From Methanoregula sp. (GTDB taxonomy: Archaea > Halobacteriota > Methanomicrobia > Methanomicrobiales > Methanospirillaceae), in assembly GCF_028712425.1 (NCBI RefSeq), contig NZ_JAQTQD010000010.1, positions 28,472 through 92,471 of the forward strand: a DNA stretch of 64,000 nt, given 5' to 3'. Position 1 is the first letter of the stretch; every line of letters starts with the position of its first letter. Positions 53,477 through 61,962 of this stretch are shown here, piece by piece. The notes beneath the pieces were generated by a model. The model made no database searches. It was not told the origin of the DNA and saw only the letters and a list, made by a program, of their open reading frames with translations. Made by a program: the position numbers and the translations under genes.

Positions 53477-53896
53477 TCACTTCAGCGGAACATACTTGCT
53501 GCCTCTGGTTGCACCGATACCGGCGCTTCCGTGAGTAACCCTCTTCCTTGTCAGGGCGAATTCCCCGATGTAGCGGAAGACCGCCTCGGGCTGGAACTCT
53601 ACCCTGACAAACTCCTTGCCATTGTAGATCTCGATGGTCTTCCCGATCATCTCGGGCATGACGATCATCTCGCGGAGGTGAGTCCGGATCTTCTCGTCGC
53701 CATCGCGGATCTTCGCGAGGAGGGTTTCTTCACCGCGGGAGAATCCGCGGGTAATCTTGCGGCGCGGACGGGCGGGCATCAGGGGGAGGAGTTCGGAGAT
53801 CCCCATCGCCTTGAGCTCGTCGATCTTGTAGCCGCGATAGGTGAACTCCTCACGCCGTCTTGGCATTCTTTTCTGAGTCTTCTTTGGTGCTGCCAT
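53477..53896 (-). CDS. rps19: Ribosomal protein uS19
   Basis: A 139-residue small-subunit protein at the head of the 30S particle. The landmarks are EEFTYRGYKIDELKAMGISE, an archaeal N-terminal region, and EMIVMPEMIGKTIEIYNGKE. The C-terminus GSAGIGATRGSKYVPLK is typical. Located between L2 and L22. Confidence 0.95.
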   Translation of the reverse strand: MAAPKKTQKRMPRRREEFTYRGYKIDELKAMGISELLPLMPARPRRKITRGFSRGEETLLAKIRDGDEKIRTHLREMIVMPEMIGKTIEIYNGKEFVRVEFQPEAVFRYIGEFALTRKRVTHGSAGIGATRGSKYVPLK

Positions 53897-53903
53897 TTAC
53901 CCA

Positions 53904-54620
53904 TCACTTCCTGCTCTTACCTGTCTTGCGTGCTGCAATGTGTCCGACAGTCCTTCCGGGGGATGTACCGCGTGCAATGGTCTTCGGGCGGCCGGGGTGC
54001 TGGTGTCCACCGCCACCGAACGGGTGGTCGATGACGTTCATAGCGACACCACGGACGCGGGGCCAGGTGGCTGCGGTGTTGTGCATCTTGTGGTACTTGT
54101 TGCCTGCCTTGACGAACGGCTTCTCGACGCGGCCGCCACCGGCTACAATGCCGATGGTTGCCCGGCAGCGTGCATTGAACCATTTCGTCTTGCCGCTGGG
54201 CATCCGGATGCCGACGCGGTCCTCGGCCTTGTCAACAACAACGGCCTGAACCCCGGTTGAGCGGACAAACTTGCCGCCATCGTTCGGGCGTGCCTCGATG
54301 TTGCAGATGTAGGTACCGGTCGGGATGTTTGCGAGCGTGAGCGTGTTGCCGTTCCTGATTTCCCCGGTTGCGGCCCAGGTCACGACGTCCCCGAGGCCAA
54401 GGCCTTCGGTAACAAGCATGTAGACCTTCTTTCCGTCTTCGAGTTTTACGAGGGCGATCGGTCCGTTCCGTGCCGGGTCGTGCTCGATGTCGATGACTGT
54501 CCCGGTGATCTTCTGCGTGTCGTCGCCGATGTGCTTCAGTTCAGCCTTGTACCGGTGGGATGGTGCACGGTATGTCGGGCCTCCCCTTCCGCGGGCTTGT
54601 GTGGTGATTCGATGTCCCAT
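53904..54620 (-). CDS. rpl2: Ribosomal protein uL2
   Basis: A 238-residue protein needed for subunit association and peptidyl transfer. It begins MGHRITTQARGRGGPTYRAP and contains the conserved C-terminal VRGVAMNVIDHPFGGGGHQH, with the histidine near the active centre, followed by GRPKTIARGTSPGRTVGHIA. The ATG at 54620 is preceded by GGTGGGA; one at 54629 is also in frame. Confidence 0.96.
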   Translation of the reverse strand: MGHRITTQARGRGGPTYRAPSHRYKAELKHIGDDTQKITGTVIDIEHDPARNGPIALVKLEDGKKVYMLVTEGLGLGDVVTWAATGEIRNGNTLTLANIPTGTYICNIEARPNDGGKFVRSTGVQAVVVDKAEDRVGIRMPSGKTKWFNARCRATIGIVAGGGRVEKPFVKAGNKYHKMHNTAATWPRVRGVAMNVIDHPFGGGGHQHPGRPKTIARGTSPGRTVGHIAARKTGKSRK

Positions 54621-54630
54621 GATTCCCACC

Positions 54631-54879
54631 TTACATTATTCCGAGCCGGCTGAGGATCTCCTCGGCGGCCTTCTCGTTCTCAAAGCTCACGATTGCCTTC
54701 TTCTGGCCGTGGGTGTTCATGAGCGTCCGAACGCTCTTAACCTTCTGGCCAAAGGACTTCTCGATCTCGCGTTTGACGTCGTCCTTGGTTGCCTCACGGG
54801 TTACAAGGAACTGGAGTTTGCTCTGGTTCTCTAAGAGGACCATCGCCTTTTCCGTGACAAACGGGTACTTGAGGGTCAT
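54631..54879 (-). CDS. rpl23: Ribosomal protein uL23
   Basis: An 82-residue exit-tunnel protein and docking site for nascent-chain factors. Features are YPFVTEKAMVLLENQSKLQF and VKREIEKSFGQKVKSVRTLM. The length agrees with archaeal L23. The start codon lies directly after the L4 stop, with no spacer. Confidence 0.95.
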   Translation of the reverse strand: MTLKYPFVTEKAMVLLENQSKLQFLVTREATKDDVKREIEKSFGQKVKSVRTLMNTHGQKKAIVSFENEKAAEEILSRLGIM

Positions 54880-55626
54880 TTACCTTCCCTCCAGGCGGGT
54901 CAGTGCTGCCTCGGTCCAGACCGTCAGGCGACCTGCCTGCATGCCGGGTGCGAGGTGCTCGACATTCAGCTGGTCGACCGTGACAACGTCGACACCGGAG
55001 AGGTTCCGGGCTGCGGTGAGCGGCTTGTCCGCGGTGACGATTAAGAGGCTCTTCCTCTGCTTGAACCGGCGGCCACGCATCTTGCCTCTCCCTGCCTTGA
55101 CTTTCCTGCTGTCCTTTGCCCGCTCAATATCGTTGTAGATACCGATTGCGGTGAGAGCGGAAATGACATCCTTGGTCTGGCCAAGCGTCTCGAACTTGTC
55201 CTCGAAAACTACCGGGACTGCACCTTCAAAGACGTGTCCACGGCTCCTGAGGAGCTCGGCGCTGATGCTTGCGGCAACCGCTGACCGGAATGCCTTCTGT
55301 TTCTCTTTCTGGTTGATCTCCTTGACTAGGACCTTCTCTACCTTCGGGGGGTGTGCTTCACGCCCGCCCTTTGCCTGCGGGACCTTTGCTGCGCGGGACC
55401 CGTTCCTGATACGGGGGACGTGGGATGAACCGCGACCGCTTCCCCAACCGACTGCTGACGAGCAGATGCCTGCATACGGGTATGTCCCGTGGGGCTGCCT
55501 GCGGGTGCTCTGGAGCGCCATGACCGCTTTCTTGATCAGATCGGGGCGGTAATCCTCGGAGAAGATTGCCGGGAGTTCGATGTCCTTTGCGACACCGCCA
55601 TCAATTGACTTAACCTGTGCTTTCAT
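54880..55626 (-). CDS. rpl4: Ribosomal protein uL4
   Basis: A 248-residue protein. The landmarks are IELPAIFSEDYRPDLIKKAV, SAVGWGSGRGSSHVPRIRNG (the tunnel loop) and KAGRGKMRGRRFKQRKSLLI. In bacteria L4 represses its own operon by binding the S10 leader. Here the operon also has a long structured upstream region (56647-57200), which makes a similar role conceivable. Confidence 0.95.
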   Translation of the reverse strand: MKAQVKSIDGGVAKDIELPAIFSEDYRPDLIKKAVMALQSTRRQPHGTYPYAGICSSAVGWGSGRGSSHVPRIRNGSRAAKVPQAKGGREAHPPKVEKVLVKEINQKEKQKAFRSAVAASISAELLRSRGHVFEGAVPVVFEDKFETLGQTKDVISALTAIGIYNDIERAKDSRKVKAGRGKMRGRRFKQRKSLLIVTADKPLTAARNLSGVDVVTVDQLNVEHLAPGMQAGRLTVWTEAALTRLEGR

Positions 55627-55632
55627 CTCTGA

Positions 55633-56646
55633 TCATCCCTGCTTGCTCTGGACGCTCACATACTGGATTGTCGGCATCCTGACGACATGTTCACCCTGAC
55701 GGATTGCAGGCCTGATACGGATCAGCCGCTTGACCGGGCCGGGGATGGACCCCTTGACGAGCACGTACGGGTTCTTGAGCACACCGTAGTGGAGGAATCC
55801 ACCGGCGGGGGTGATCTCGCTTGCGTTCTCGCTGACCTTGAGGATACGCTTGTTGAACTCGGTGCGCTGCTGGTACCCCAGCTGACCGATCTGCGGGACT
55901 TCCCAGCGGATGTGGTGCGGGTTCCAGGGTCCAAGGGTACCGACATGGCGCTTCTTGCCGCCGACCGCGTGCTTGCGCTTGCGCAGTGCAACGCCCCAGC
56001 GCTTGACGGCGCCCTGGGTGCCCTTACCGGTGGTGATTGCGGTGATGTCTGCATAGGCACCGGTCTGGATGACGTTGTTTAACCCGACTTCCTTGCCGAG
56101 GAGTCCCTGCGCAAACTCGAAGAGTTTCTTGATGTCTGCACCGCCGACCTTGATCTCCATGAGGTCGGGGACTTTCTTCGGTACACCGGACATTGATGCC
56201 GGCTGGGTGTAGGCGAGGGCATAGATCTCGGCAACCTTGCCTGCTGCAACGGCGTCCGAGAATTTCTTTACAGCTGCCTCCCGGTCGTATTCTCCGGGCA
56301 GGTTGATCCTTCGTCCGAGGACGCTGTCGAGCTGTTCTGCCCAGAGTTCGGTGAACGCGTGTTTGCCGTAGGTGTCCTTGCTGTAGGCGCGGATCGCTGC
56401 TACCTTCATGGCGGGGACTTCGATGACCGTGACGGGGACCATGATCTCCTTGCCCTCGGTCGGGCTGCTCTTGTGGTCGTCCACCATGACAACGTGCGTC
56501 ATACCCACTTTATATCCGGCAAATCCCTGGAGGATCGGTGCTCCCTCGACTGAGGGCCACGACTGGTATTTCGGGATGTGGCTCTTTGCGCGCTTTCTCG
56601 GGCTGAATGCAAGAGAGCCACGGCGTGGTCTGTTGATTTTTGGCAT
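55633..56646 (-). CDS. rpl3: Ribosomal protein uL3, first gene of the ribosomal operon
   Basis: A 337-residue archaeal-length L3. It starts [20 protein letters not shown] and contains [20 protein letters not shown] and the conserved region [20 protein letters not shown] near the peptidyl-transferase centre. The ribosome binding site is GGATGG. It heads a run of ribosomal genes that reaches secY, adkA and cmk without a gap above about 120 bases. No TATA box lies close to the start, so transcription probably begins further upstream. Confidence 0.96.
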   Translation of the reverse strand: MPKINRPRRGSLAFSPRKRAKSHIPKYQSWPSVEGAPILQGFAGYKVGMTHVVMVDDHKSSPTEGKEIMVPVTVIEVPAMKVAAIRAYSKDTYGKHAFTELWAEQLDSVLGRRINLPGEYDREAAVKKFSDAVAAGKVAEIYALAYTQPASMSGVPKKVPDLMEIKVGGADIKKLFEFAQGLLGKEVGLNNVIQTGAYADITAITTGKGTQGAVKRWGVALRKRKHAVGGKKRHVGTLGPWNPHHIRWEVPQIGQLGYQQRTEFNKRILKVSENASEITPAGGFLHYGVLKNPYVLVKGSIPGPVKRLIRIRPAIRQGEHVVRMPTIQYVSVQSKQG

Positions 56647-57200
56647 GTATTAATCCATCCTGACTTTTGCGTGTAGGTTGTTCTCATTGCGACACGTTTG
56701 AGAGATTCATCCGAGACTCTCCGGAGACCTTATGCAGGTTCCGGATGCCAACACGCGACGGGAGAAAACGACGGGCCAGGCAGATCAGGGGATCCTTTTT
56801 GGATACGCTGCACTGCTGACTGCGGACGAATTTCACCCGTATCGGATTTGCGCAGGGGATACAATCCCGCCGCTCTGCCGGTGTGCACCAGCATTCCTGT
56901 CTCGCGAAAGAAGATCCTGACAATGGCGCATCCCCATGGTTTCATGAGGAGGGGGCTCGTTGCACGAACGTTCGCCCATGCGCCTGATCAGACCCACTCT
57001 GTCAGCTTGTTGTGACGAATCACAACTCCTTCTCGGTATACCCCCGTTGTTACACGGGGATCCACCAATCAAGGTTTTCCCACGGCAGGACATTCGCTCC
57101 AGTGTCCGGATGCATGGTCCCGCCGTTCCCGGACCGGACATACCCCCGTCGGGGGAATGTGCAGATCCGGGGAGGATAACCTCCTATCGGCTTCCATAAT
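56647..57200 (-). ncRNA. Candidate structured RNA or long leader upstream of the ribosomal operon
   Basis: About 550 bp without a credible gene but with many perfect stems. They include GTTGTGA-CGAA-TCACAAC (57009-57026), CCCCGT/ACGGGG (57042-57059) and CCCCC-GTC-GGGGG (57143-57155). Two nested long-range helices pair 56917-56922 with 57000-57005 and 56925-56931 with 56978-56984. A minus-strand TATA box lies at 57217-57230. It could be the S10-operon leader or an independent stable RNA. I looked for RNase P and SRP RNA core motifs and found neither. Confidence 0.45.
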
Positions 57201-57216
57201 TATTGTAGAAAATAGC

Positions 57217-57230
57217 ATATAAATATATGC
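57217..57230 (-). promoter_or_regulatory. TATA box for the structured leader / ribosomal operon
   Basis: On the minus strand the sequence reads CATATATTTATATGC, the best TATA element upstream of L3. With the usual 25-base spacing, transcription would start near 57193, giving a leader of about 550 bases before L3. The region between L3 and this point shows no closer TATA element. Confidence 0.5.
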
Positions 57231-57279
57231 CAGTATTTCAGGAGAGGGGTACCATCAATGACAGGCATGTCACCTGTTG

Positions 57280-57684
57280 TTACCCGAAATATAACTCTCC
57301 CTGGTCGGTTATATAGACGATGATATCTTCACAGACAACCCGGGCCTTGCAGGCCTGTGCCCGGGACTCGCGCAGCCGGTTGATGAGGGAGATGGTATCG
57401 TATTTTACCTTGATATTGATCTTCTCGGCTTCCCCGAAGATGATGGACGGGACATTGAAGAGATCGGTGCCGGACGGGATCGTACAGAGATGCGTTGCGT
57501 CGAGCGTGTACAGGAATTCGAGTGTCTCCTTTGCCCGGCGGATATTCTCCATCGCACTCTTCTCGATCGTGCAGACATTGGCCTTCGAAGTTGAGATGAT
57601 GTCAGCAATCTGCTGCTGGGTCAGTCCCTGCTTGCGGTATCTGAGTACCTCCATCTGGCGTTCAGTAAGCAGTCCGTCCTTCAT
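57280..57684 (-). CDS. tfx: Tfx family DNA-binding transcriptional regulator
   Basis: A 134-residue protein. The N-terminal helix-turn-helix is GLLTERQMEVLRYRKQGLTQ followed by QQIADIISTSKANVCTIEKSA. The C-terminal part (IPSGTDLFNVPSIIFGEAEK, INIKVKYDTISLINRL) matches the Tfx family. In Methanothermobacter, Tfx binds behind the promoter of the molybdenum formylmethanofuran dehydrogenase operon. Here it stands divergent from mtd, a methanogenesis gene, so it may control that gene or others. The ATG at 57684 follows GAAGGTGTT; longer starts are possible but not supported. Confidence 0.85.
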   Translation of the reverse strand: MKDGLLTERQMEVLRYRKQGLTQQQIADIISTSKANVCTIEKSAMENIRRAKETLEFLYTLDATHLCTIPSGTDLFNVPSIIFGEAEKINIKVKYDTISLINRLRESRAQACKARVVCEDIIVYITDQGELYFG

Positions 57685-58057
57685 AGTAACACCTTCACAA
57701 CCGTAACTTAAACACTTTTCGTTAACTTTGCCCGGATCCATGAGAAAACACGGGGGATCATGCCGGGGAAATTCCCCCAACTCAACGGATCCGGTAACCG
57801 CGCTGAAATCAAAGACATAAGATCGCTGCCCAGCCTTAAGGCAGACTTACGTTTCGTGCGACCGAACCCAGAGATCCGGGCTCCGATTCAGGCTCCGGCC
57901 CCATGGATACGGGCGATATCCAGTTCCTGCTCCGGTTCCTTCCTGTGCGCCAATCACCTCCGGAATACCTGTTTTACGACGAGAGAGGACATTTCAAAAT
58001 GTTTATATGAATACCGGGTCATAATAACGTGTTATAACATTTTCGAGGTGAAAATAC
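57685..58057. promoter_or_regulatory. Divergent promoter region between tfx and mtd
   Basis: A 373-bp gap. For mtd, a TATA box GTTTATATG (58001-58009) lies 50 bases before the start, followed by the palindrome GTTATAAC (58031-58038) and a GAGGTG ribosome binding site (58045-58050). For tfx, a minus-strand GTTTAAGTT lies at about 57704-57712. The middle part holds no credible gene. The palindrome near the expected mtd start site could be a regulator site. Confidence 0.5.
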
Positions 58058-58897
58058 ATGGTTGTTAAAGTAGGCGTTGCAAAACTCGGCAACATTGCAA
58101 GTGGTGTAATGGCAGAGCTCCTCCTCGATGAGAGAGCAGACCGTGAAGATATGCAGACATTCATGGCGACCAGCGGAACCAAACTCCAGCCGGAGGATAT
58201 CGACCGCGTTGTCTCCAACATGAAGGCATGGAAACCCGACTTCTGTATCGTGGTCTCCCCCAATGGCGTTCTCCCCGGCCCCACCGGTGCCCGTGAGGAA
58301 CTGGCAAAGGCCGGCATCCCGTGCATCGTCATCACCGACGACGTTACGACCAAGAAGGAATGGGAAGGCATCAAGACGAGCTCGTTCGGCTACATCATCA
58401 TGAAGGCAGACTCCATGATCGGTGCACGCCGCGAATTCCTCGACCCCATCGAGATGGCTGACTTCAACGGCAACCTCGTCAAGGTCCTTGCAGGCACCGG
58501 CGCTTTCCGCAAGCTGCAGGTAGCAGTCGACAAGGTCATCGACCAGGTCAAGGCAGGCAAGAAGGGTGCAGAACTCGAGCTCCCCAAGATCGTCATGACC
58601 ACCGACAAGGCAGTTGACGGCGAGTTCACCAACAACTATGCACTCGCAAAGGCCCGCGCCGCCCACGAGATCGCCATGGCAGTTGCAGGCCAGAACGTCA
58701 AGGGCTGCTTCATGACCAAGGAATGGGAGAAGTACATCCCGATCGTTGCAAGCGCTCACGAGATGATGAAGGTTGCAGCAGCTCTCTGTGACCAGGCACG
58801 CGAGATCGAGAAGGCAGGCGACACAGTTCTCCGCCAGGCACACAAGAAGGATGGCGTGCTTGTCAGGAAGAACAAGCTCGTTGCAAAATTCGATTAA
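58058..58897 (+). CDS. mtd: F420-dependent methylenetetrahydromethanopterin dehydrogenase
   Basis: A 279-residue cytoplasmic enzyme. It reduces methenyl- to methylene-tetrahydromethanopterin with reduced F420, the fourth step of CO2 reduction. It starts [20 protein letters not shown] and includes [37 protein letters not shown] and [20 protein letters not shown], all typical of Mtd. Length and termini are normal. A T-run right after the stop (58898-58917) ends the transcript and overlaps the convergent galT-like gene. Strong codon bias indicates high expression. Confidence 0.96.
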   Translation: MVVKVGVAKLGNIASGVMAELLLDERADREDMQTFMATSGTKLQPEDIDRVVSNMKAWKPDFCIVVSPNGVLPGPTGAREELAKAGIPCIVITDDVTTKKEWEGIKTSSFGYIIMKADSMIGARREFLDPIEMADFNGNLVKVLAGTGAFRKLQVAVDKVIDQVKAGKKGAELELPKIVMTTDKAVDGEFTNNYALAKARAAHEIAMAVAGQNVKGCFMTKEWEKYIPIVASAHEMMKVAAALCDQAREIEKAGDTVLRQAHKKDGVLVRKNKLVAKFD

Positions 58898-59841
58898 TCT
58901 TTTTCCTTTTTTTGGTTCCGGTACAGTTCTCCCATATCTTCCGGGAGCGTCATGATTATCGGTTCGAAGTGCATCCGTTCCATGAAAGCAGAGTCGCTCA
59001 TGGATGACGGGTTGGGATTGATCCGGGAGATGAGCGAACAGAATGCATGGAAGCCGCGTTTCGAACCGGCTTTGTCGAAAAAGATGGACATATTAAAGGC
59101 AGTTGTCCCAAGGTTCCGGTAGAATTCAAGTACATCCACGATCCCGGCTGCCAAAAGATCGATATACGGGATGGTTTCTTCAAGCGTTGCAACGGGAAGA
59201 ATTCCGCGGACTTCCCGTTCCCCGCAGGGAACAGCATGGGCAGACCAGGCAATTTCATCACCGAAGAGATACCGGCCTGACTTTTTTTCACCATCGGTCA
59301 GTACATCCCAGTATTCCTTTCCTGTACGTTCGCGATATTTAAAACCGGCATAGAAATACCGCTCGACAATATGGGGGGGGCGGGCATCACACAGTCCCTG
59401 CATGTGCGGGTGGACAAGGCTTGCACCGGCTGACGGGAGGAAATTCATATTGATGCTGGGATAGCCATCATATCGTACCAGTGCTTCAATTTGTCCCGTT
59501 AATGCATCGATAACCTGCTGCCTGCTGAATCTCTCCACCCGGTGTGCTTTCGTGATCACGGTGACAACATGTCCCGTCCCGAAAGGAAACATGTTCGGGA
59601 AGGTGACACTCTCGTTATGAAGGATCCGTTTTCCGTCAGGGAAGAAGGGGGTGACGGAAAAAATCCGTTCAGGACAAAACGGGCAGTCACCATCATCTTC
59701 CGGAAGCGTGAATGGATGGACAATATGCCGTTTCGAGCGGTCCGGGTTGATCCGGCACCGGAAACCGGTATAAGTCTCCTCACGGTACTGGATAATCCCT
59801 TTTTGAGTATCCACATCCGTGATGGAGAACATATCTTTCAT
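58894..59841 (-). CDS. Galactose-1-phosphate uridylyltransferase-like protein (HIT superfamily)
   Basis: A 315-residue nucleotidyltransferase of the GalT branch. A zinc-type CPFCPER lies near residue 54 and the catalytic motif is SLVHPHMQG (HPHxQ), whose second histidine forms the nucleotidyl intermediate. A second histidine-containing segment is [10 protein letters not shown]. It may convert sugar-1-phosphates to UDP- or ADP-sugars. The gene overlaps the end of mtd by four bases, tail to tail. The true sugar substrate is not evident. Confidence 0.75.
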   Translation of the reverse strand: MKDMFSITDVDTQKGIIQYREETYTGFRCRINPDRSKRHIVHPFTLPEDDGDCPFCPERIFSVTPFFPDGKRILHNESVTFPNMFPFGTGHVVTVITKAHRVERFSRQQVIDALTGQIEALVRYDGYPSINMNFLPSAGASLVHPHMQGLCDARPPHIVERYFYAGFKYRERTGKEYWDVLTDGEKKSGRYLFGDEIAWSAHAVPCGEREVRGILPVATLEETIPYIDLLAAGIVDVLEFYRNLGTTAFNMSIFFDKAGSKRGFHAFCSLISRINPNPSSMSDSAFMERMHFEPIIMTLPEDMGELYRNQKKEKD

Positions 59842-59906
59842 ATTACTATGTTCAGCTGCATCAGATAGTCATTTGCACAGTGGTTCTCAGACGAAAAACA
59901 TTCCTG

Positions 59907-59920
59907 AAAAAAGAAAAAAA
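59907..59920 (-). terminator. U-tract terminator behind mer
   Basis: The plus strand shows an A-run interrupted once by G, giving on the minus strand TTTTTTTCTTTTTT about 64 bases after the mer stop. T-rich runs of this kind terminate archaeal transcription. No stable hairpin precedes it. Confidence 0.5.
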
Positions 59921-59983
59921 GATTTTCTGCCAAGGCACCATCGCCGCTTTCGGTTGTATGGGGGCAGATATTGTGCTTTGTCC

Positions 59984-60970
59984 TTATACAACGTGCTTGC
60001 CGAGCAGGCGGATGGAGTTGGTCATGTCGGGACCAAGGGGTGAACCGAAGATGATCTGGGTGACGCCTGCCTTGGTGAGGTCTTCGCACTTCTGCTTGAC
60101 CATCTCAGGGGTGCCTGCAATGGTGAAGGCGTCGATCTCTTTGTCTCCGACGAGTTCCCCAACGCTCTTGAAGTCGAACTTTGCAAGGGCTGCCTTGATC
60201 TTGGCAACATTCGCGAGGTCGAGTCCGTGGCGGGTGAGGAGGGGTTCGGGAGAGCCGGCTGCAATGAATGCTGCAACGATCTTTGCTGCATTGCGTGCCT
60301 TCTTCTCGCTCTGGTCAATGGACATGGCGGTGTATGCGCCGACATCGAAGTTCTTCTTGCCAACAGCTTCACATGCCTTCTTGATGATCGGGATTGCAGC
60401 GGCAAAGTCCTTGGGGTTGGACGCGTTGATGAGTGCACCGTCACCGACCTTGCCGGCGAGCTCGAGGACCTTGGGGCCCTGTGCACCGATGTACACCGGG
60501 ATTCCCTTCTTGCCGGGGAGCGTGACACCAGTCAGCTTTGCACCGTCGTAGTCAAAGAACTTCATGCCGGACTTGTTGACCTGTTCACCGGCAACAAGCT
60601 TGCGGATCTGGGCAACTGCTTCCTCAAGGCGGCCGACCGGCTTCTCGGGGTTGATTGCCAGCTTCGGGAGGGTCGAGAGGTCGCCGGGTCCGATACCGAG
60701 GACTGCACGGCCGTCAGAGATCTCGTTGAGGGTGCAGGCAAAGGATGCCATTGCCGCGGGGGTGTCGGTAAAGGCGTTCATGATACCCGGACCCATCTTC
60801 AGGGTCGTGGTTGCCTGCGCAATGGCTGCGAGGGTGGGGTAGCAGTGGCGGTTGTTGTAGTGGTTGGTGATCCATGCGAAATCAATGTCTTTGGATTCAG
60901 CAAGTTTACAGAAGTTAACAACTTGCTTTACATTGACATTACCAGGTACGAATTCAATTCCATATGTCAA
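59984..60970 (-). CDS. mer: F420-dependent methylenetetrahydromethanopterin reductase, TTG start
   Basis: A 328-residue enzyme of the luciferase-like family that reduces methylene- to methyl-tetrahydromethanopterin with reduced F420. Landmarks are DIDFAWITNHYNNRHCYPTL, GPGIMNAFTDTPAAMASFA, GRAVLGIGPGDLS and IPVYIGAQGPKVLELAGKVG. The start codon is TTG at 60970-60968: AGGTGA lies seven bases upstream, an in-frame TGA lies five codons upstream, and the nearby ATG is out of frame. An A-run at 59907-59920 gives a U-tract behind the gene. Neighbouring galT-like gene is probably separate. Confidence 0.95.
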   Translation of the reverse strand: MTYGIEFVPGNVNVKQVVNFCKLAESKDIDFAWITNHYNNRHCYPTLAAIAQATTTLKMGPGIMNAFTDTPAAMASFACTLNEISDGRAVLGIGPGDLSTLPKLAINPEKPVGRLEEAVAQIRKLVAGEQVNKSGMKFFDYDGAKLTGVTLPGKKGIPVYIGAQGPKVLELAGKVGDGALINASNPKDFAAAIPIIKKACEAVGKKNFDVGAYTAMSIDQSEKKARNAAKIVAAFIAAGSPEPLLTRHGLDLANVAKIKAALAKFDFKSVGELVGDKEIDAFTIAGTPEMVKQKCEDLTKAGVTQIIFGSPLGPDMTNSIRLLGKHVV

Positions 60971-61350
60971 GGTATGTTCACCTCATTTGTGTATTACCGT
61001 GCACGCATTTAAATAAATTATGATTTTACGTTGACAGGAACCGGTTATCCGCCCGCAAAAACCGCAATCTGGCGTTTATTCCAGTTTTCTGGCCACTTTT
61101 TCCGGTAAAACGGGTGTGATCGCATCAGGCTATCCCGGATCAGGAGCCATTTGGGGGATTTCTGCGTTTACCAAGCAGTCATTCCAATGTCCAGTGCCTG
61201 ATTACAAGTACCAACCGGGATCATTGTCGTAATTTATATGCAACAAAGACATATTTCCCCGGGATGAATTATTCCCGGGAAACGTGAGGCCCTGCGGGAT
61301 AATCTGTCTGTTCACAAGGATTGGATGAGAAGAGAGAACGGTATCAGTCT
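60971..61350. promoter_or_regulatory. Divergent intergenic region between mer and the FtsZ-like gene
   Basis: A 380-bp gap. The mer ribosome binding site AGGTGA is at about 60977-60982, and an AT-rich stretch ATTTAAATAAATTATG lies at 61007-61022, which on the minus strand supplies a TATA element (TTATTTAAAT). On the plus side GTAATTTATATGC (61229-61241) is a TATA candidate about 110 bases before the FtsZ-like start. Nothing else is supported. Confidence 0.45.
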
Positions 61351-61950
61351 ATGCGAATAGTGGCACTAGGACTTGGGGGGGCGGGATGCAGGATCGTGGA
61401 CAGCCTGTATGCCATCGACCGGAAGAGCAGCAGGATTGCCTGTGTCGAAGGACTGGTTGCAGATGTGGACGAAGCCACCTTACAACAACTCCTTGCACTC
61501 CCTGATTCACAGAAACTGCACTATCCCCCGTTCGATCCCATGAACCCGGAGGCTCCGGCAGAAGGAGGGGCAACCGCCACCATCGACATAGACGAGATTG
61601 TCTCACGGGTCCACAATTTTGAGACCGGCGAGAACGATGCACTTCTCATCTGTTGCGGGCTGGGGGGGCAGATGACGGGGGTTCTCCCGCATGTCATTGC
61701 CGGGCTTCGGTCCACCATCGTTGAACCAATCTTCGGCCTTGTCACCCTCCCCTGCCTTGCCGAGGGCGAGAGAAAGTCCGCGAAAGCCGCCGATGACATC
61801 GATATCCTCTCATCCCTTCTCGACGGGATGATCGTCTTTGACAACGAGACGTGGTACAAAAAGACACGTCCTAAAGCACAGGCACTGCTCGAAACAAAGA
61901 AGGAGAAAGGCCTTGCCCAGATACTGGGGATCGGCAGGCAGGAACCGTAA
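61351..61950 (+). CDS. Tubulin/FtsZ-like protein, N-terminal part (interrupted by an in-frame stop)
   Basis: A 199-residue fragment. It starts MRIVALGLGGAGCRIVDSLY, the first nucleotide-binding loop of the family, and contains LLICCGLGGQMTGVLPHVI, in the place of the tubulin signature. LVTLPCLAEGERKSAKAADD follows. The frame ends at TAA (61948-61950), and the rest of the protein continues in the same frame 12 bases later. In the homologues I remember the two parts form one protein. I use the ATG at 61351; a TTG at 61321 is in frame. Whether it is functional alone is unknown. Confidence 0.7.
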   Translation: MRIVALGLGGAGCRIVDSLYAIDRKSSRIACVEGLVADVDEATLQQLLALPDSQKLHYPPFDPMNPEAPAEGGATATIDIDEIVSRVHNFETGENDALLICCGLGGQMTGVLPHVIAGLRSTIVEPIFGLVTLPCLAEGERKSAKAADDIDILSSLLDGMIVFDNETWYKKTRPKAQALLETKKEKGLAQILGIGRQEP

Positions 61951-61962
61951 CTGTCCCCGGAA

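Noticed and set aside
56647..57200. RNase P RNA or SRP RNA
   Set aside because: I looked on both strands for the conserved RNase P core (AGGAAAGTCC-type) and the SRP helix 8 motif (GGAAGGGAGCAG-type) and found neither.
61948..61950. Pyrrolysine read-through of the FtsZ-like gene
   Set aside because: The codon is TAA; pyrrolysine uses TAG. A mutation or error is more likely.
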